Part shown: in pieces, positions 1-9,528 of the stretch
Numbering within the stretch: position 1 is the stretch's first letter
Layout: every line of letters starts with the position of its first letter
Source: Campylobacterales bacterium
Lineage (GTDB): Bacteria; Campylobacterota; Campylobacteria; Campylobacterales; Sulfurimonadaceae
Direction: 5' to 3'
Length of the DNA stretch: 64,000 bases
NCBI GenBank assembly: GCA_026390115.1
Contig: JAPLGO010000021.1
Location: 52,406 to 116,405 of the forward strand
Made by a program: the position numbers and the translations under genes
Notes under the pieces: generated by a model
The model's input: the letters and a program-made list of their open reading frames with translations, nothing else
What the model was told of the DNA's origin: nothing
Database searches by the model: none

Positions 1-260
1 GGAATATCATAGTTGAAAGAGCGTCTTACAACTGAGATGAGTGTACCATCTCCTCCAAGCGTTAAAAGAATGTCACATTGTTGACATAAAATCTCAAATT
101 CCATGCCCATAACATCTATCATACCACCACTGATACTATCAATATAAACCTCTATGTTGTGTTTATTGAAAATCTTTTCAAGTTTATAAAAACCACTCTT
201 GAGTTCTGGAGTGGAGGGTCGTAAAATCACACCAACTTTTTTAATGCTATTTGTTTGCAA
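1..260 (-). CDS. nadK: NAD kinase, N-terminal part, cut by window edge
   Basis: This is the first 86 codons of an ATP-NAD kinase, which phosphorylates NAD to NADP in the cytosol. The translation starts LQTNSIKKVGVILRP and contains LLTLGGDGTLISVVRR; GGDGT is the NAD-kinase signature that binds the nucleotide and carries the catalytic Asp. I chose the TTG at 258-260 because AGGA lies about eight bases upstream and no ATG precedes the conserved KKVGVILRP strand. The rest of the gene lies outside the window. The GGDGT block makes the family call firm. Confidence 0.9.
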   Translation of the reverse strand, partial: MQTNSIKKVGVILRPSTPELKSGFYKLEKIFNKHNIEVYIDSISGGMIDVMGMEFEILCQQCDILLTLGGDGTLISVVRRSFNYDI

Positions 261-382
261 AATAAGTCCTATTATTAAATTCTACATATATTAAATATTT
301 TGAGTGATTATACACATTTGTGGTAAAAAAAATAAAAATCTTTCAATTTGTCATATTTTTATTAACTATTGCAAATAACACC

Positions 383-407
383 CATAAGGGATTTTGAAGC
401 CCTTATG
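383..407. terminator. Hairpin between nadK and the broken recombinase
   Basis: CATAAGGG and CCCTTATG form a perfect 8-bp stem around a 9-base loop. A run of A and T follows on the plus strand. It may be a terminator or a processing hairpin; it sits about 60 bases before the truncated recombinase and could also mark an old element edge. Confidence 0.4.
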
Positions 408-467
408 AACTAAATAAAAATATGGCACTTGTAACACTTTTGTATTATACTTTAGAATTAACATGCA

Positions 468-1112
468 ATGCAAAATATCTTCAAGCGAAACAAGACATTT
501 TATATTAGATTGTCTCTTGATTCAAATCTGCAACCATACTTTAACAATAGTGCTTCTTATATTAGAAGCTTACGAACAAAAAATAAGAAAACCGCTACAA
601 TAATCTCTAAATATTTAGTCGCTAAATTTAACTACATAAAGAGAAGTGCAATGATTTTATCAGCAAAAGACATAGGCATATATATTGATGAGTTTAAAAA
701 AATAAGCTATGACGATATCATAAATCGTAACGGCTACTTAAGCGTAGAAGAGATAGATACTTCGATTAAAGAGTTGAGTGATGATATAGCAATTGATAGC
801 ATTCTAATCAAACAAGAGCTGCATGATTTAATGCAAATGCTTGATTCTCAACATAACCTTAATTCTATGTTTGATTTTGATGCAGAGGATGCAGAAACCT
901 TCAAAAAATATATCATTCAAATCAAAATAAATGCTCTCAGCGAAGTTAAAAAGACTATGCAAAAAAGCCTATCTCAAATCTCACATGCCCTGCATGCTTC
1001 TGCACCAGCCACAAACGGCGTTACCATCAAAGATGCAATACAAGAATATATTCATTCAAAATCTGGCATATCTAAAGCTGTTGCCAAAAGCAATTACAAT
1101 CAAAGAACATAA
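468..1112 (+). pseudogene. Truncated phage-type tyrosine recombinase, N-terminal fragment
   Basis: The 214 residues look like the front half of a phage or island integrase. An N-terminal segment of the DUF6538 type (NIFKRNKTFYIRLSL, then SLRTKNKKTATII) is followed by a helical stretch and the start of a SAM-like core-binding domain (VTIKDAIQEYIHSKSG). The catalytic domain with R, H-x-x-R and Y is absent. Reading stops at 1112. A shift by one frame would continue for a few residues (NALEELE) before more stops, so a frameshift followed by decay is likely. Intact relatives run to about 400 residues. It probably marks the remains of an integrated element next to nadK. Family call moderate, truncation clear. 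Confidence 0.55.
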
Positions 1113-1614
1113 ATGCATTAGAAGAGCTAGAATGAGAGATAAAATAACACTGGATGGATGGTATCAGTTACGATTGCAAGCGATACAATTGGTATAACTT
1201 AATAGTAATAATAATTTTAAACTAAAAAATGATTGATACCTTGATTTTAAATTGTCTTTGTACTGATTTAATAACAAACAATATTGACCTTGAGTAGTTT
1301 TTTAAAACCATTCAATTAATTATCATTTCTATCGACACAGAGCAAATAATCAAAAAGTATCAAATAAAATTAACTAAAGTCGTGCTGACTTAATAAAGAA
1401 GATGTTACACTTTGTATTATAAAATTAACTTAAAAAAGGAAATATTCCAAAGTATAAACATTTTTACAAGCCTTATTTTATGGATTTTGCTTAGTTATGA
1501 TTTTTAAAAATATTTCAATTTGTCATAAATTTTCATTTTTACAAACTTCTTGGTAGCGAATTTGTTGTATAGTAGGATTTTGACGCGACTTGAGTAAGAG
1601 TATATTTATCCTAA
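1113..1614. other. 502-bp AT-rich gap with no supported gene
   Basis: Stops occur in all frames. A few codons after 1112 may be decayed recombinase sequence. I see no RNA gene, no clear terminator and no repeat that recurs elsewhere in the window. Confidence 0.5.
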
Positions 1615-2145
1615 CTACTCTTTTTTTGTAAATGTATAAAAATCTTGTTTATCGTGAAAATAGATAATGACATCCAAGTCTATTTTTGCTTTTTGAAAAA
1701 CGCTTTTTATCAGTAAAAAAACTTTCTCTTTTTGCAATCCGCCTACGCCACAGCCAAGCAAAGGAATTACCAGTTTAGGATTTAGAATCTTCTCATCTTT
1801 GACTCTTTCTTCCACAATATTTAAGATGGAATTTAAGGCTCTTTGTATTTGAACGTAGGAAGGATATGGCGGTTTTGAACTGTCGCTGTAGTTCATCACA
1901 GCGACATGTAAAGCGTATTTAAAGTTTATTGCACTGCCTGAACTTGAGAGTAGTACATCACCCTGCTCTATAACTCCAAACTTTTTTTTAAGCTCATAAA
2001 GCTCCTTTTGATACTCTGTACCACCGCAATATTCGCTAAAAGCATGTGAAACACCGCTTCCCAAAGTAAGTTCTGTGTTTGATGCATTCACTATAAATGT
2101 AGCATTTTCTTCAATCAAATTTCCATCTTTTATTTCAAAGCGCAT
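1615..2145 (-). CDS. Macro-domain protein (ADP-ribose binding or hydrolysing)
   Basis: A single macro domain fills the 176 residues. The signatures are the N-terminal IVNASNTELTLGSGVSHAF stretch around residues 18-36, which binds the distal ribose, and PLLGCGVGGL near residue 130, the diphosphate loop. Such proteins bind or hydrolyse ADP-ribose on proteins or nucleic acids, or O-acetyl-ADP-ribose. The start overlaps the end of the methyltransferase-like gene by 11 bases, so the two are probably co-transcribed from 2884 downward. No toxin of the DarT type is visible nearby, so a DarTG-like role is not supported. Confidence 0.8.
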   Translation of the reverse strand: MRFEIKDGNLIEENATFIVNASNTELTLGSGVSHAFSEYCGGTEYQKELYELKKKFGVIEQGDVLLSSSGSAINFKYALHVAVMNYSDSSKPPYPSYVQIQRALNSILNIVEERVKDEKILNPKLVIPLLGCGVGGLQKEKVFLLIKSVFQKAKIDLDVIIYFHDKQDFYTFTKKE

Positions 2146-2884
2146 TTAGTTTCTTTCTTATGGTGAATGGAATCAGCATCGGAGTGGTATTCATATACTT
2201 TTTGTACTCTTCACCGAAAGTTTTTATCAAGCTTTTTTCTTCATAATAGAGACCTATTAAAACATAGATTGTCAAACCTACACTTAAGAGTAAATGACCA
2301 TAACTCATAGACGGTGTTGCCCATAATCCGATGAGTGTTCCCGATTGAATAGGGTGTCTAATGTATTTATAAAAAAATCTTACCTGAAATTTCACTTCTG
2401 GTTCAGGAAGATTTTTTAAAGCTCTATACCCTTGATGTAAGCCAAAAAGTTCAAAATGGTCTATAATAAAAGTAGCAACAAATGCACTCAGCCACCCTAT
2501 AATGTAGAGCATTGTAATACTCCAAAATAGTACACCATTTTGAAAATTCCAAACATATCCCTCTATTGACTGCCAAAAATAAAATATCATTATCAAACAA
2601 ATGGATGAAGCCACAGAATAAGTAGCAGATTTCAGTGCACTTGAGATATTTTTTAGCAACCCATCTTTAAAAAAACTCCTCGCCATAAGGGAGTGTTGCA
2701 AGCCAAAAAACAGCAATAAAGCTGTATTTATTAAAATGGGATTTATGTCTATAGTCAGAATAGGAGTATCAATATTGAATGGCATAAACGTCCATGGATA
2801 AACCCATAAAATTAAAAAACTTAAAGTGATGATAGAAAGGATATAGCCGACTAAGGAATATGTGAACGTTAGGTATTTTTTCAA
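2135..2884 (-). CDS. MddA-like methanethiol S-methyltransferase (membrane NnrU/ICMT family)
   Basis: A 249-residue membrane protein with about five hydrophobic segments. Motifs typical of methanethiol S-methyltransferase MddA are present: FGLQHSLMARSFF near residue 60, HFELFGLHQ near 147, YIRHPIQSGTLIGLWATP near 175, and a C-terminal EE pair before PMLIP. MddA makes dimethyl sulfide from methanethiol with S-adenosylmethionine; the RHP and EE motifs form the SAM site in this fold. The gene leads a two-gene unit with the macro-domain gene. If the assignment is right, it fits a sulfur-rich habitat. The alternative is a general isoprenylcysteine-methyltransferase-like protein of unknown substrate. 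Confidence 0.65.
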   Translation of the reverse strand: MKKYLTFTYSLVGYILSIITLSFLILWVYPWTFMPFNIDTPILTIDINPILINTALLLFFGLQHSLMARSFFKDGLLKNISSALKSATYSVASSICLIMIFYFWQSIEGYVWNFQNGVLFWSITMLYIIGWLSAFVATFIIDHFELFGLHQGYRALKNLPEPEVKFQVRFFYKYIRHPIQSGTLIGLWATPSMSYGHLLLSVGLTIYVLIGLYYEEKSLIKTFGEEYKKYMNTTPMLIPFTIRKKLNAL

Positions 2885-3362
2885 TTTTTTGGTTTCCTTG
2901 ATGAAGTTTGCTCGTTACTAAACTCTAAAATTGTGTATGTTCTCTTTAATTGCACAGGCTTTTATATATATTCTCATCGATACGATGGAAACGAGTTATA
3001 TCTATTAAACCTTTTTTACACATATTATTTCTTAATAAGATTTTATTTTTATCATAATTAAATTTATTAAATACTAATAGATAATGAAATTCATTAAGAT
3101 TAATATAAAATTCTTTAGTATGTAAAAAAATTTTAAACTCATGTTTAACATAATCAACTATAACTATTTATGAATTCCCATTATAGTGAACTAATACTGA
3201 ATATTAATAATTAATAGAACACAAAAAATGTTCTATTTAAAGGGCATGATGTCCTTTTCTCGTTCTACTTCTAAGCAAAGAAACCATCAAAAAACAACGC
3301 TACTATTTTATAAGTAGATTTTAGATATAATCGCGAAAATTTTTTATAGGACTTAATATATT
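2885..3362. other. Divergent intergenic region with two hairpins
   Basis: This 478-bp stretch separates the minus-strand methyltransferase from aspS. It has no supported gene. It holds a perfect 9-bp inverted repeat (AATAGAACA and TGTTCTATT at 3213-3237, loop of seven) and a second stem (AAAGGGCA with ATGTCCTTT, one G-T pair) at 3239-3257, then the aspS promoter. The hairpins could be a terminator or operator pair upstream of aspS. Confidence 0.55.
3326..3331 (+). promoter_or_regulatory. Probable -10 box for aspS
   Basis: TATAAT preceded by GA, 31 bases before the aspS ATG. No strong -35 is visible, as is usual for sigma-70 promoters in Campylobacterota. AGGA at 3348-3351 is the ribosome-binding site. 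Confidence 0.55.
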
Positions 3363-5120
3363 ATGAGAAGTCATTATTGTACAGATTTAAATGAAACAAA
3401 TGTAGGGCAGGATGTTGTTCTAATGGGTTGGGCGAACAATCATCGTGACCATGGTGGGATTGTTTTTATAGATTTACGAGACAAAACAGGTCTGATTCAA
3501 CTTGTTTGTGACCCAGCGGACAGTGAACAAGCACATAAACTTGCAGATAGTGTAAGAGATGAATTTGTTCTGATCGCTAAGGGGAAAGTGCGTTTTCGTG
3601 GTGAAGGTTTGGTGAATCCACGCCTCAAAACCGGTGCAATTGAAATCGTAGTACACGAACTTATTATTGAAAACAAAGCCGCTCCTCTGCCATTTGTGAT
3701 TGGTGACAAAAATGTAGGTGAAGAGACAAGACTCAGATACCGCTATTTAGAGCTTCGTGACCCTGACATGTATGAGACTTTCCGTCTTCGTTCAAAAGCG
3801 GCGATTGCTGCGAGAAATATCCTTGATGCAAACGGCTTTTTAGAAGTTGAAACTCCAATTCTCACAAAATCTACTCCTGAGGGTGCAAGAGATTATTTAG
3901 TGCCATCTCGTGTGCACAGTGGAGAGTTTTACGCACTTCCTCAATCTCCGCAACTTTTCAAACAACTTCTCATGGTTGGTGGATTTGATCGCTACTTTCA
4001 GATAGCAAAATGTTTCAGAGATGAAGATTTAAGAGCGGACCGCCAGCCAGAATTTACTCAAATAGATGTTGAGATGAGTTTTTGTAACCAAGAAGATGTT
4101 ATCAAAGTTGCAGAAGATTTACTTGTTGCAATGTTCTCGGCATGTGGACATGAAATCAAACCTCCATTTAACCGTATCACTTACAACCATGCGATGGAAT
4201 TTTATGGTTGTGATAAACCAGATTTACGCTACGACCTGAAAATGGTAGATGTTATTGATATATTTGAAAGATGTACGAATGAAATCTTTACAAACATTGC
4301 TAAACATCCACATACGAACCGCATTAAAGCTCTCAAAGTTCCTGGTGCGGATTTAGTATTTTCAAAAAGAGAGATGCAAAGTTTTGAAGAGTTTGTACGC
4401 AAATTTGGTGCACATGGTCTTGGATATTTTCAACTTAAAGAGGACGGATTAAAAGGTCCACTTATAAAATTTTTCTCTGAAGAAGATATTCAACTCATCA
4501 TTGAGAGAACTGACCTTAAAGTAGGCGATGTTGTTTTCTTTGGTGCTGGAGATAAGAAAACTGTCCTTGACTACATGGGAAGATTTAGAATTTTTATCGC
4601 TGAACACGAAAAAATGAACCTCATTGACAAAGATAGATTTGAGTTCGTATGGGTTGTTGATTTCCCTATGTTTGAAGTGGAAGATGGAAGAGTAAAAGCT
4701 CTGCACCATCCATTTACAATGCCTAAAGATACAGATAAAGAGAATGTGGAAGAAATAGAATCTATCGCGTACGACATCGTATTAAACGGCACTGAGCTTG
4801 GCGGTGGAAGTATTCGTATTCACAAATCAGAAGTTCAAGAAGAGGTTTTCAAACTTTTAGGCATCGAAGAAGAAGAAGCAAAAGAGAAGTTCGGTTTCTT
4901 ACTTGACGCACTCAAATTTGGCGCACCTCCACATGGCGGTTTTGCTATAGGATTTGACAGACTTATGATGCTAATTTCTAAAAAATCAAGCATTCGTGAT
5001 GTTATCGCATTCCCTAAAACACAAAAGGCTTCTTGTATCCTTACAAAAGCACCAAGTCCTGTGGATGCAACACAACTGAGAGATTTACATATCAGATTAC
5101 GCGAACAGCCTAAAGCATAA
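3363..5120 (+). CDS. aspS: Aspartyl-tRNA synthetase (probably also charges tRNA-Asn)
   Basis: A full-length bacterial AspRS of 585 residues. It has the N-terminal OB fold that binds the anticodon ([15 protein letters not shown] at about 19-33), class II motif 2 ([19 protein letters not shown] near 220), the bacterial GAD insertion in the middle, and motif 3 ([12 protein letters not shown] near 530). It attaches Asp to tRNA in the cytosol. In Campylobacterota this enzyme is usually non-discriminating: it also mischarges tRNA-Asn, which GatCAB then corrects. That part is family knowledge, not visible here. The gene is 36 bp upstream of the short adenylate kinase and probably shares its transcript. 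Confidence 0.97.
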   Translation: MRSHYCTDLNETNVGQDVVLMGWANNHRDHGGIVFIDLRDKTGLIQLVCDPADSEQAHKLADSVRDEFVLIAKGKVRFRGEGLVNPRLKTGAIEIVVHELIIENKAAPLPFVIGDKNVGEETRLRYRYLELRDPDMYETFRLRSKAAIAARNILDANGFLEVETPILTKSTPEGARDYLVPSRVHSGEFYALPQSPQLFKQLLMVGGFDRYFQIAKCFRDEDLRADRQPEFTQIDVEMSFCNQEDVIKVAEDLLVAMFSACGHEIKPPFNRITYNHAMEFYGCDKPDLRYDLKMVDVIDIFERCTNEIFTNIAKHPHTNRIKALKVPGADLVFSKREMQSFEEFVRKFGAHGLGYFQLKEDGLKGPLIKFFSEEDIQLIIERTDLKVGDVVFFGAGDKKTVLDYMGRFRIFIAEHEKMNLIDKDRFEFVWVVDFPMFEVEDGRVKALHHPFTMPKDTDKENVEEIESIAYDIVLNGTELGGGSIRIHKSEVQEEVFKLLGIEEEEAKEKFGFLLDALKFGAPPHGGFAIGFDRLMMLISKKSSIRDVIAFPKTQKASCILTKAPSPVDATQLRDLHIRLREQPKA

Positions 5121-5156
5121 TGATAAGAATTAAAATTCAATACAGCAAGGTAGTTA

Positions 5157-5735
5157 ATGCCGAGTCGTAAAAAACTATTTTTAATTATCGGAGCGCCCGG
5201 CTCAGGTAAGACTACAGATGCAGAGTTGATTGCACAACAAAACGATCTAATAACACACTACTCTACAGGTGACATGCTTAGAGCAGAAGTTGCAACTCAA
5301 AGTAAACTTGGACTTGAAATAGACCAATACATATCTAAAGGTTTAATAGTACCTATCGATGTGGCTATCAAAACTATCACAAACGCTATTAAAAATGCTC
5401 CTACTGACATAATTATCATTGATGGATATCCAAGAAGCATGGAGCAGTTAAATACTTTAGATGAATATCTGAACAGTGACACATTTTTAGAACTTTGCAG
5501 TGTCATAGAAGTACATGTAAATGAAGAAACTGCCCGTGACAGAGTCCTAGGTCGTAACCGTGGTGCTGATGATAATAACGAAGTGTTTGATAACCGTATG
5601 AAAGTTTATATGGAGCCTTTAGCAGATATTCAAGCTTTTTACAGTGCTAAAAATCTTTTACATGTAATTTCTGGAGAAAGCACTATCGAAGAGATAGTTC
5701 ACGAGATGGGAAGTTTTATAAACTCTAAAATATAA
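5157..5735 (+). CDS. Short adenylate kinase family protein
   Basis: A 192-residue nucleoside monophosphate kinase of the adenylate-kinase type. The P-loop is LIIGAPGSGKTT at residues 9-20, the AMP-binding segment is [10 protein letters not shown] near 35, and IIIDGYPRSMEQ near 89 matches the Adk DGFPR signature. The LID is short (VLGRNRGADDN), unlike the long-LID enzyme encoded opposite. It should convert AMP plus ATP to two ADP. AAGG six bases before the ATG supports the start. It follows aspS, an order I know from other Campylobacterota. Whether it is the main Adk or a paralogue with another substrate cannot be decided from sequence. Confidence 0.85.
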   Translation: MPSRKKLFLIIGAPGSGKTTDAELIAQQNDLITHYSTGDMLRAEVATQSKLGLEIDQYISKGLIVPIDVAIKTITNAIKNAPTDIIIIDGYPRSMEQLNTLDEYLNSDTFLELCSVIEVHVNEETARDRVLGRNRGADDNNEVFDNRMKVYMEPLADIQAFYSAKNLLHVISGESTIEEIVHEMGSFINSKI

Positions 5736-5771
5736 GTTAATTATCCAGAGTTTATTCTGGATAATTAACTT
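5734..5771. terminator. Bidirectional terminator between the two adenylate kinase genes
   Basis: A perfect 16-bp inverted repeat (AAGTTAATTATCCAGA and its complement) around the loop GTTTAT. It begins inside the stop codon of the short adk and lies between two convergent genes, so it can serve both. Confidence 0.8.
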
Positions 5772-5787
5772 AAATGGAAAAGTTTTA

Positions 5788-6522
<735 letters not shown>

Positions 6523-6638
6523 TCATTAAGTTGCAAAAATCAGCTTTATAAACTTGACTCATATACAGCAAATGAAAAAAATGTTAAACTTCGAACTGTT
6601 ATAAAAAGTAAAATTTGAGTGTGAGAGGTGGTCTGTTT

Positions 6639-6782
6639 ATGAAAAAAATTTTTGTATTATCATCGATTTTAGTTGCTATTTTGTTTATGAGCGGATGTTC
6701 TTCAACATGGGAAGGTGTCAAAGAAGATACGAGCAACGCGTGGAATAACACCAGAAAAGGTATTCATAGCGCTACTGAGTGA
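6639..6782 (+). CDS. Small entericidin-like lipoprotein
   Basis: A 47-codon gene. MKKIFVLSSILVAILFMSGC is a lipoprotein signal with lipobox LFMSGC, so Cys20 would be lipidated. The 27-residue mature part is SSTWEGVKEDTSNAWNN followed by TRKGIHSATE. The size and the TWEGVKEDTSNAW pattern resemble entericidin A/B family lipoproteins, which are small envelope peptides linked to stationary-phase lysis or stress. GAGGTGG upstream is a ribosome-binding site and a strong terminator follows at once, so the gene is probably monocistronic. The family call rests on short similarity; the lipoprotein call is firm. Confidence 0.7.
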   Translation: MKKIFVLSSILVAILFMSGCSSTWEGVKEDTSNAWNNTRKGIHSATE

Positions 6783-6787
6783 TTTTA

Positions 6788-6817
6788 TTTTATTTCCACA
6801 ATCATGTGGAAATAAAA
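6788..6817. terminator. Intrinsic terminator after the small lipoprotein gene
   Basis: TTTTATTTCCACA and its perfect complement form a 13-bp stem around ATCA. It lies between convergent genes and has T and A tails on both sides, so it can act in either direction. Confidence 0.8.
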
Positions 6818-6830
6818 TTAACTTTTAAAA

Positions 6831-7121
6831 CTACTCTTCTTCTTCAAATCCAAAATCATCGTCATCGTTCTCTTTTTGAGCTTCCAAAATATCATCTATT
6901 AGCTCTTGACACTCATCTTCTTCTATATCGCCACTTTCAATATCAGCTAATACATCTTGTAAATCAGCTTTAAATTCACGAAGCTCTTCTATCTCTTCTT
7001 TTGCATCATCACTCGCTTCTTTGCTATCTGCAATCTCTGCAAAAATTTCATCCAATCTCTCGTCAATATCAGGAATAACACTTTTTGTAATCAACTCTTC
7101 TAATTTTTGTGCATAAGACAT
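6831..7121 (-). CDS. Acidic coiled-coil protein of unknown function
   Basis: A 96-residue, strongly acidic, almost wholly helical protein (MSYAQKLEELITKSVIPDID at the start, DDDDFGFEEEE at the end) with long runs of E and D and heptad-like spacing. There is no signal peptide, membrane segment or known catalytic motif. GAGGT before the ATG supports the start. The divergent neighbour is a CinA/MoaB-like gene and the convergent one the small lipoprotein. I do not recognise the family. Confidence 0.75.
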   Translation of the reverse strand: MSYAQKLEELITKSVIPDIDERLDEIFAEIADSKEASDDAKEEIEELREFKADLQDVLADIESGDIEEDECQELIDDILEAQKENDDDDFGFEEEE

Positions 7122-7216
7122 ATTTACCTCTTTAATTCATTTATGAAATAATACACAAAAATAGAGTATCATAAGCTTTATTCCACATATAAATAATAAA
7201 TAGAAGGGTGTAAGTC

Positions 7217-7951
7217 ATGAATTTTTATGCAATAATAATAGGAACTGAAATTTTAAATGCGAGAAGAGAAGATAAACATTTCAACTTTGTTCGCACCGAG
7301 CTTCACAAATATGGACATGAACTTTTTGCATCCTTTATTATAAAAGATGATGAAGAACTCATTGCAAGAAGTTATGAACTTGTAAAAAGCGATAAAAACT
7401 CAGTTTTATTCTCTTTTGGCGGAATAGGTTCAACACCCGATGATTTGACGAGAGAAATTTCTGCAAAAGTTTTTACTTCCAAGCCTTTAACTCTTCATAA
7501 ACAGTTTGAACAGGATATTATTGAAAGATTTAGAGATGATGCTTATCCTCACAGAATTCATATGGCGGAGTTACCGCAAAATTCTGGATTGCTTTTTAAT
7601 CCGGTAAATAACATGTCAGGCTATTCTCTAGAAGATAGATTTTTTTTTGTACCTGGGTTCCCGGAAATGGCACATCCCATGATAATCAATGTTATAAAAA
7701 CTTACTTTTCTAGGGGAGCAGAAAAATTTAGATATACACTTGTAGCTCAAACCAGCGAAAACACTCTTATATCATTAATGCAAAACACTCCCTTGGACAT
7801 AGAACTTTCGTCTCTTCCCATGCTAAATAAGGGCAAACCATCTGTTGAATTATCACTGAGCGGATTTGATAAATCAAAGATTGAACACCACTTTAATCTA
7901 TTTTGCAAAGAGTTAAATAGTAAAAATATCCCCTACATGTTAATGCAGTAA
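7217..7951 (+). CDS. CinA/MoaB-type molybdopterin-binding domain protein
   Basis: A 244-residue protein made of the MoCF-binding (MogA/MoaB/CinA N-terminal) domain plus a C-terminal extension. Diagnostic parts are AIIIGTEILNARREDKHF near residue 5, where CinA has GxELLxGxxxD, and LFSFGGIGSTPDDLTRE near residue 70, which matches the GGxGPTxDD loop. Related proteins bind molybdopterin or act in nucleotide repair (CinA). The C-terminal nicotinamide deamidase domain of full CinA is missing, so this is the short stand-alone type. AAGGG upstream fits the start. Exact substrate unknown. Confidence 0.75.
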   Translation: MNFYAIIIGTEILNARREDKHFNFVRTELHKYGHELFASFIIKDDEELIARSYELVKSDKNSVLFSFGGIGSTPDDLTREISAKVFTSKPLTLHKQFEQDIIERFRDDAYPHRIHMAELPQNSGLLFNPVNNMSGYSLEDRFFFVPGFPEMAHPMIINVIKTYFSRGAEKFRYTLVAQTSENTLISLMQNTPLDIELSSLPMLNKGKPSVELSLSGFDKSKIEHHFNLFCKELNSKNIPYMLMQ

Positions 7952-8118
7952 TAGTTTTTGTCGATATTATTTGATAATAAGTCAAAGAAATCAATCATCG
8001 TGGTTTGATAATTGGTACTTTTTTTGCTTTATGTTTATTAAGTGTGTTATTTTTTAGTTAAATGAAAAAATAGCTAAAAACAGATAACGCTATACCTTGA
8101 AAATTGAGAGAGATTAAA

Positions 8119-8892
8119 ATGGCAATTAATATGAATAATCATGTCTTTAAAGGACATAAAACATTACTTGGTAGTAAATATGTAACCTATGGCGAAGTGG
8201 AACTTCCTTTAAGATATGAGCTTTTTTCTAAATCAAAAAGTGGTTTTGACTGGGGAACTGCTGGTTCAGGGGCAATTCAGCTATCTTTTTCAATGCTGTT
8301 TCAGTTGAGTAATTTTGATATAGCAAGCAGAAATGCTACTAAATATGCCTTGGAAACGGTAAGTCATCTAAATTCCAGAGATTGGCTGGTTACTGCACTG
8401 GATGTCTTAGCTTGGCTTGAACTCAATGAAGAAAAAGTAGAAGAGAAGCCGGTATTTAAAATAGAAAAGAAAGTAGAAGAGAAAGTGGTATTTAAAGTGG
8501 AAGATATACCGGAGATAAAGTTAATAAAAAGAGTAGCAGTAAAACCAGAGGAGCCGAAAATAGAAGAGGCGACAGAAGTAAAAACTGAGGAAGCACAAAT
8601 AAAAGACAAAGAACCGGCACAACTAGAACTTTTAGTTCTGACTAATCCTGTCAGAAAAGTCAAAAAAACAAAGACAAATGTAGTAAAAAGTGTATGTCAA
8701 GAACTTCATATTACACAAAAACACCTTGCAGAAATTTTGGAAGTACCCGAAGGAACAGTGAGTAGCTGGGCTGTAAAAAATGAAATACCGAGACTTGGCA
8801 AAAAAGCCATTGAGTTTTATGCATTAAGCACCAAAAATCAAAAAATTGTTGACAGTTACAGAAGCTTTGTTCACCTTTTAGATGTTTCTTGA
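8119..8892 (+). CDS. DUF6166-like protein with C-terminal helix-turn-helix
   Basis: Two parts joined by a charged linker. Residues 1-110 (KTLLGSKYVTYGEVELPLRY, then FDWGTAGSGAIQLSFSML) resemble the DUF6166 domain. Residues 112-190 are rich in E, K, P and V with near-repeats such as EEKPVFKIEKK and EEKVVFKVED. The C-terminal 70 residues contain an HTH-like segment (ELHITQKHLAEILEVPEGTV followed by SSWAVKNEIPRLGKKAIE), so DNA binding is likely. I chose the ATG at 8119, which follows GAGAGA, over a TTG five codons upstream. Probably a regulator; its target is unknown. Confidence 0.65.
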   Translation: MAINMNNHVFKGHKTLLGSKYVTYGEVELPLRYELFSKSKSGFDWGTAGSGAIQLSFSMLFQLSNFDIASRNATKYALETVSHLNSRDWLVTALDVLAWLELNEEKVEEKPVFKIEKKVEEKVVFKVEDIPEIKLIKRVAVKPEEPKIEEATEVKTEEAQIKDKEPAQLELLVLTNPVRKVKKTKTNVVKSVCQELHITQKHLAEILEVPEGTVSSWAVKNEIPRLGKKAIEFYALSTKNQKIVDSYRSFVHLLDVS

Positions 8893-8939
8893 TAGTTTGG
8901 AACGGTAAAAGAAACCAAAAAAAATTTAAATTTATTATT

Positions 8940-9443
8940 TCACCTTGTATATGCAGTATTTTTATGGCTACTTTTATCAAAATCAAGCAGTTCTAGAACA
9001 CTCTTTTTATTCATTTTTCTAGCAAAATCAGTAGCAGTAAAACCTTTAATATCCACTGCATACTGATTAGCACCCTCCTCTAATAATATTTTTACAATTT
9101 CAACTCTACCATAACAAGAAGCAGCCATTAATGCAGTAAAACCACTTCTTCGTTTCGTTTTGTTAACATCAACCCCATTCTTTATTAAATATTCAACTAA
9201 TTCTATATTGTCATATGTAATTGCCATGTCGAAAATGCTGACACCCTCGTTGTCAAAATCAAATATATCAGCACCACTCTCAATAAGTAGCATAAGTAAC
9301 TCCATATCACACCTGCTTCGAATTGCAAATGCTAAAACAGACTCTCCAATTTCATTTGAATCATTTAAACTAGCACCTTCCCTTATATATTTTTTGACAC
9401 TCAAATAATTATTATTTTTTAAAAGTTCTATCCACTTATTCAT
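8940..9443 (-). CDS. Ankyrin-repeat protein
   Basis: A 167-residue protein of about four to five ankyrin repeats. Recognisable units are IGESVLAFAIRSRCDMELLM, EGVSIFDMAITYDNIELVEY, SGFTALMAASCYGRVEIVKI and KGFTATDFARKMNKKSVLEL, each followed by a loop such as LLEEGANQYAVD. There is no signal peptide, so it probably works in the cytosol as a protein-binding module. AAAGGG before the ATG supports the start. It lies convergent to the HTH gene and divergent to dapD. No partner can be named. Confidence 0.85.
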   Translation of the reverse strand: MNKWIELLKNNNYLSVKKYIREGASLNDSNEIGESVLAFAIRSRCDMELLMLLIESGADIFDFDNEGVSIFDMAITYDNIELVEYLIKNGVDVNKTKRRSGFTALMAASCYGRVEIVKILLEEGANQYAVDIKGFTATDFARKMNKKSVLELLDFDKSSHKNTAYTR

Positions 9444-9492
9444 TAAATCCCTTTATTAATTACCCTAGAAAAAGTAATTAGTATTTTTTAAG

Positions 9493-9498
9493 TATAAT
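9493..9498 (+). promoter_or_regulatory. Probable -10 box for dapD
   Basis: TATAAT with a preceding T-rich tract, 31 bases before the dapD ATG. There is no clear -35. Confidence 0.5.
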
Positions 9499-9528
9499 GC
9501 CACAAATAAATCATTTAAGCGAGAATTC

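Noticed and set aside
931..1197. An 88-codon frame overlapping the broken integrase
   Set aside because: It is a shadow in another frame with low-quality composition. Only its last few codons may be shifted integrase sequence.
1615..2145. The macro-domain protein as a DarG-type antitoxin
   Set aside because: There is no DarT-like toxin next to it; the coupled gene is a membrane methyltransferase.
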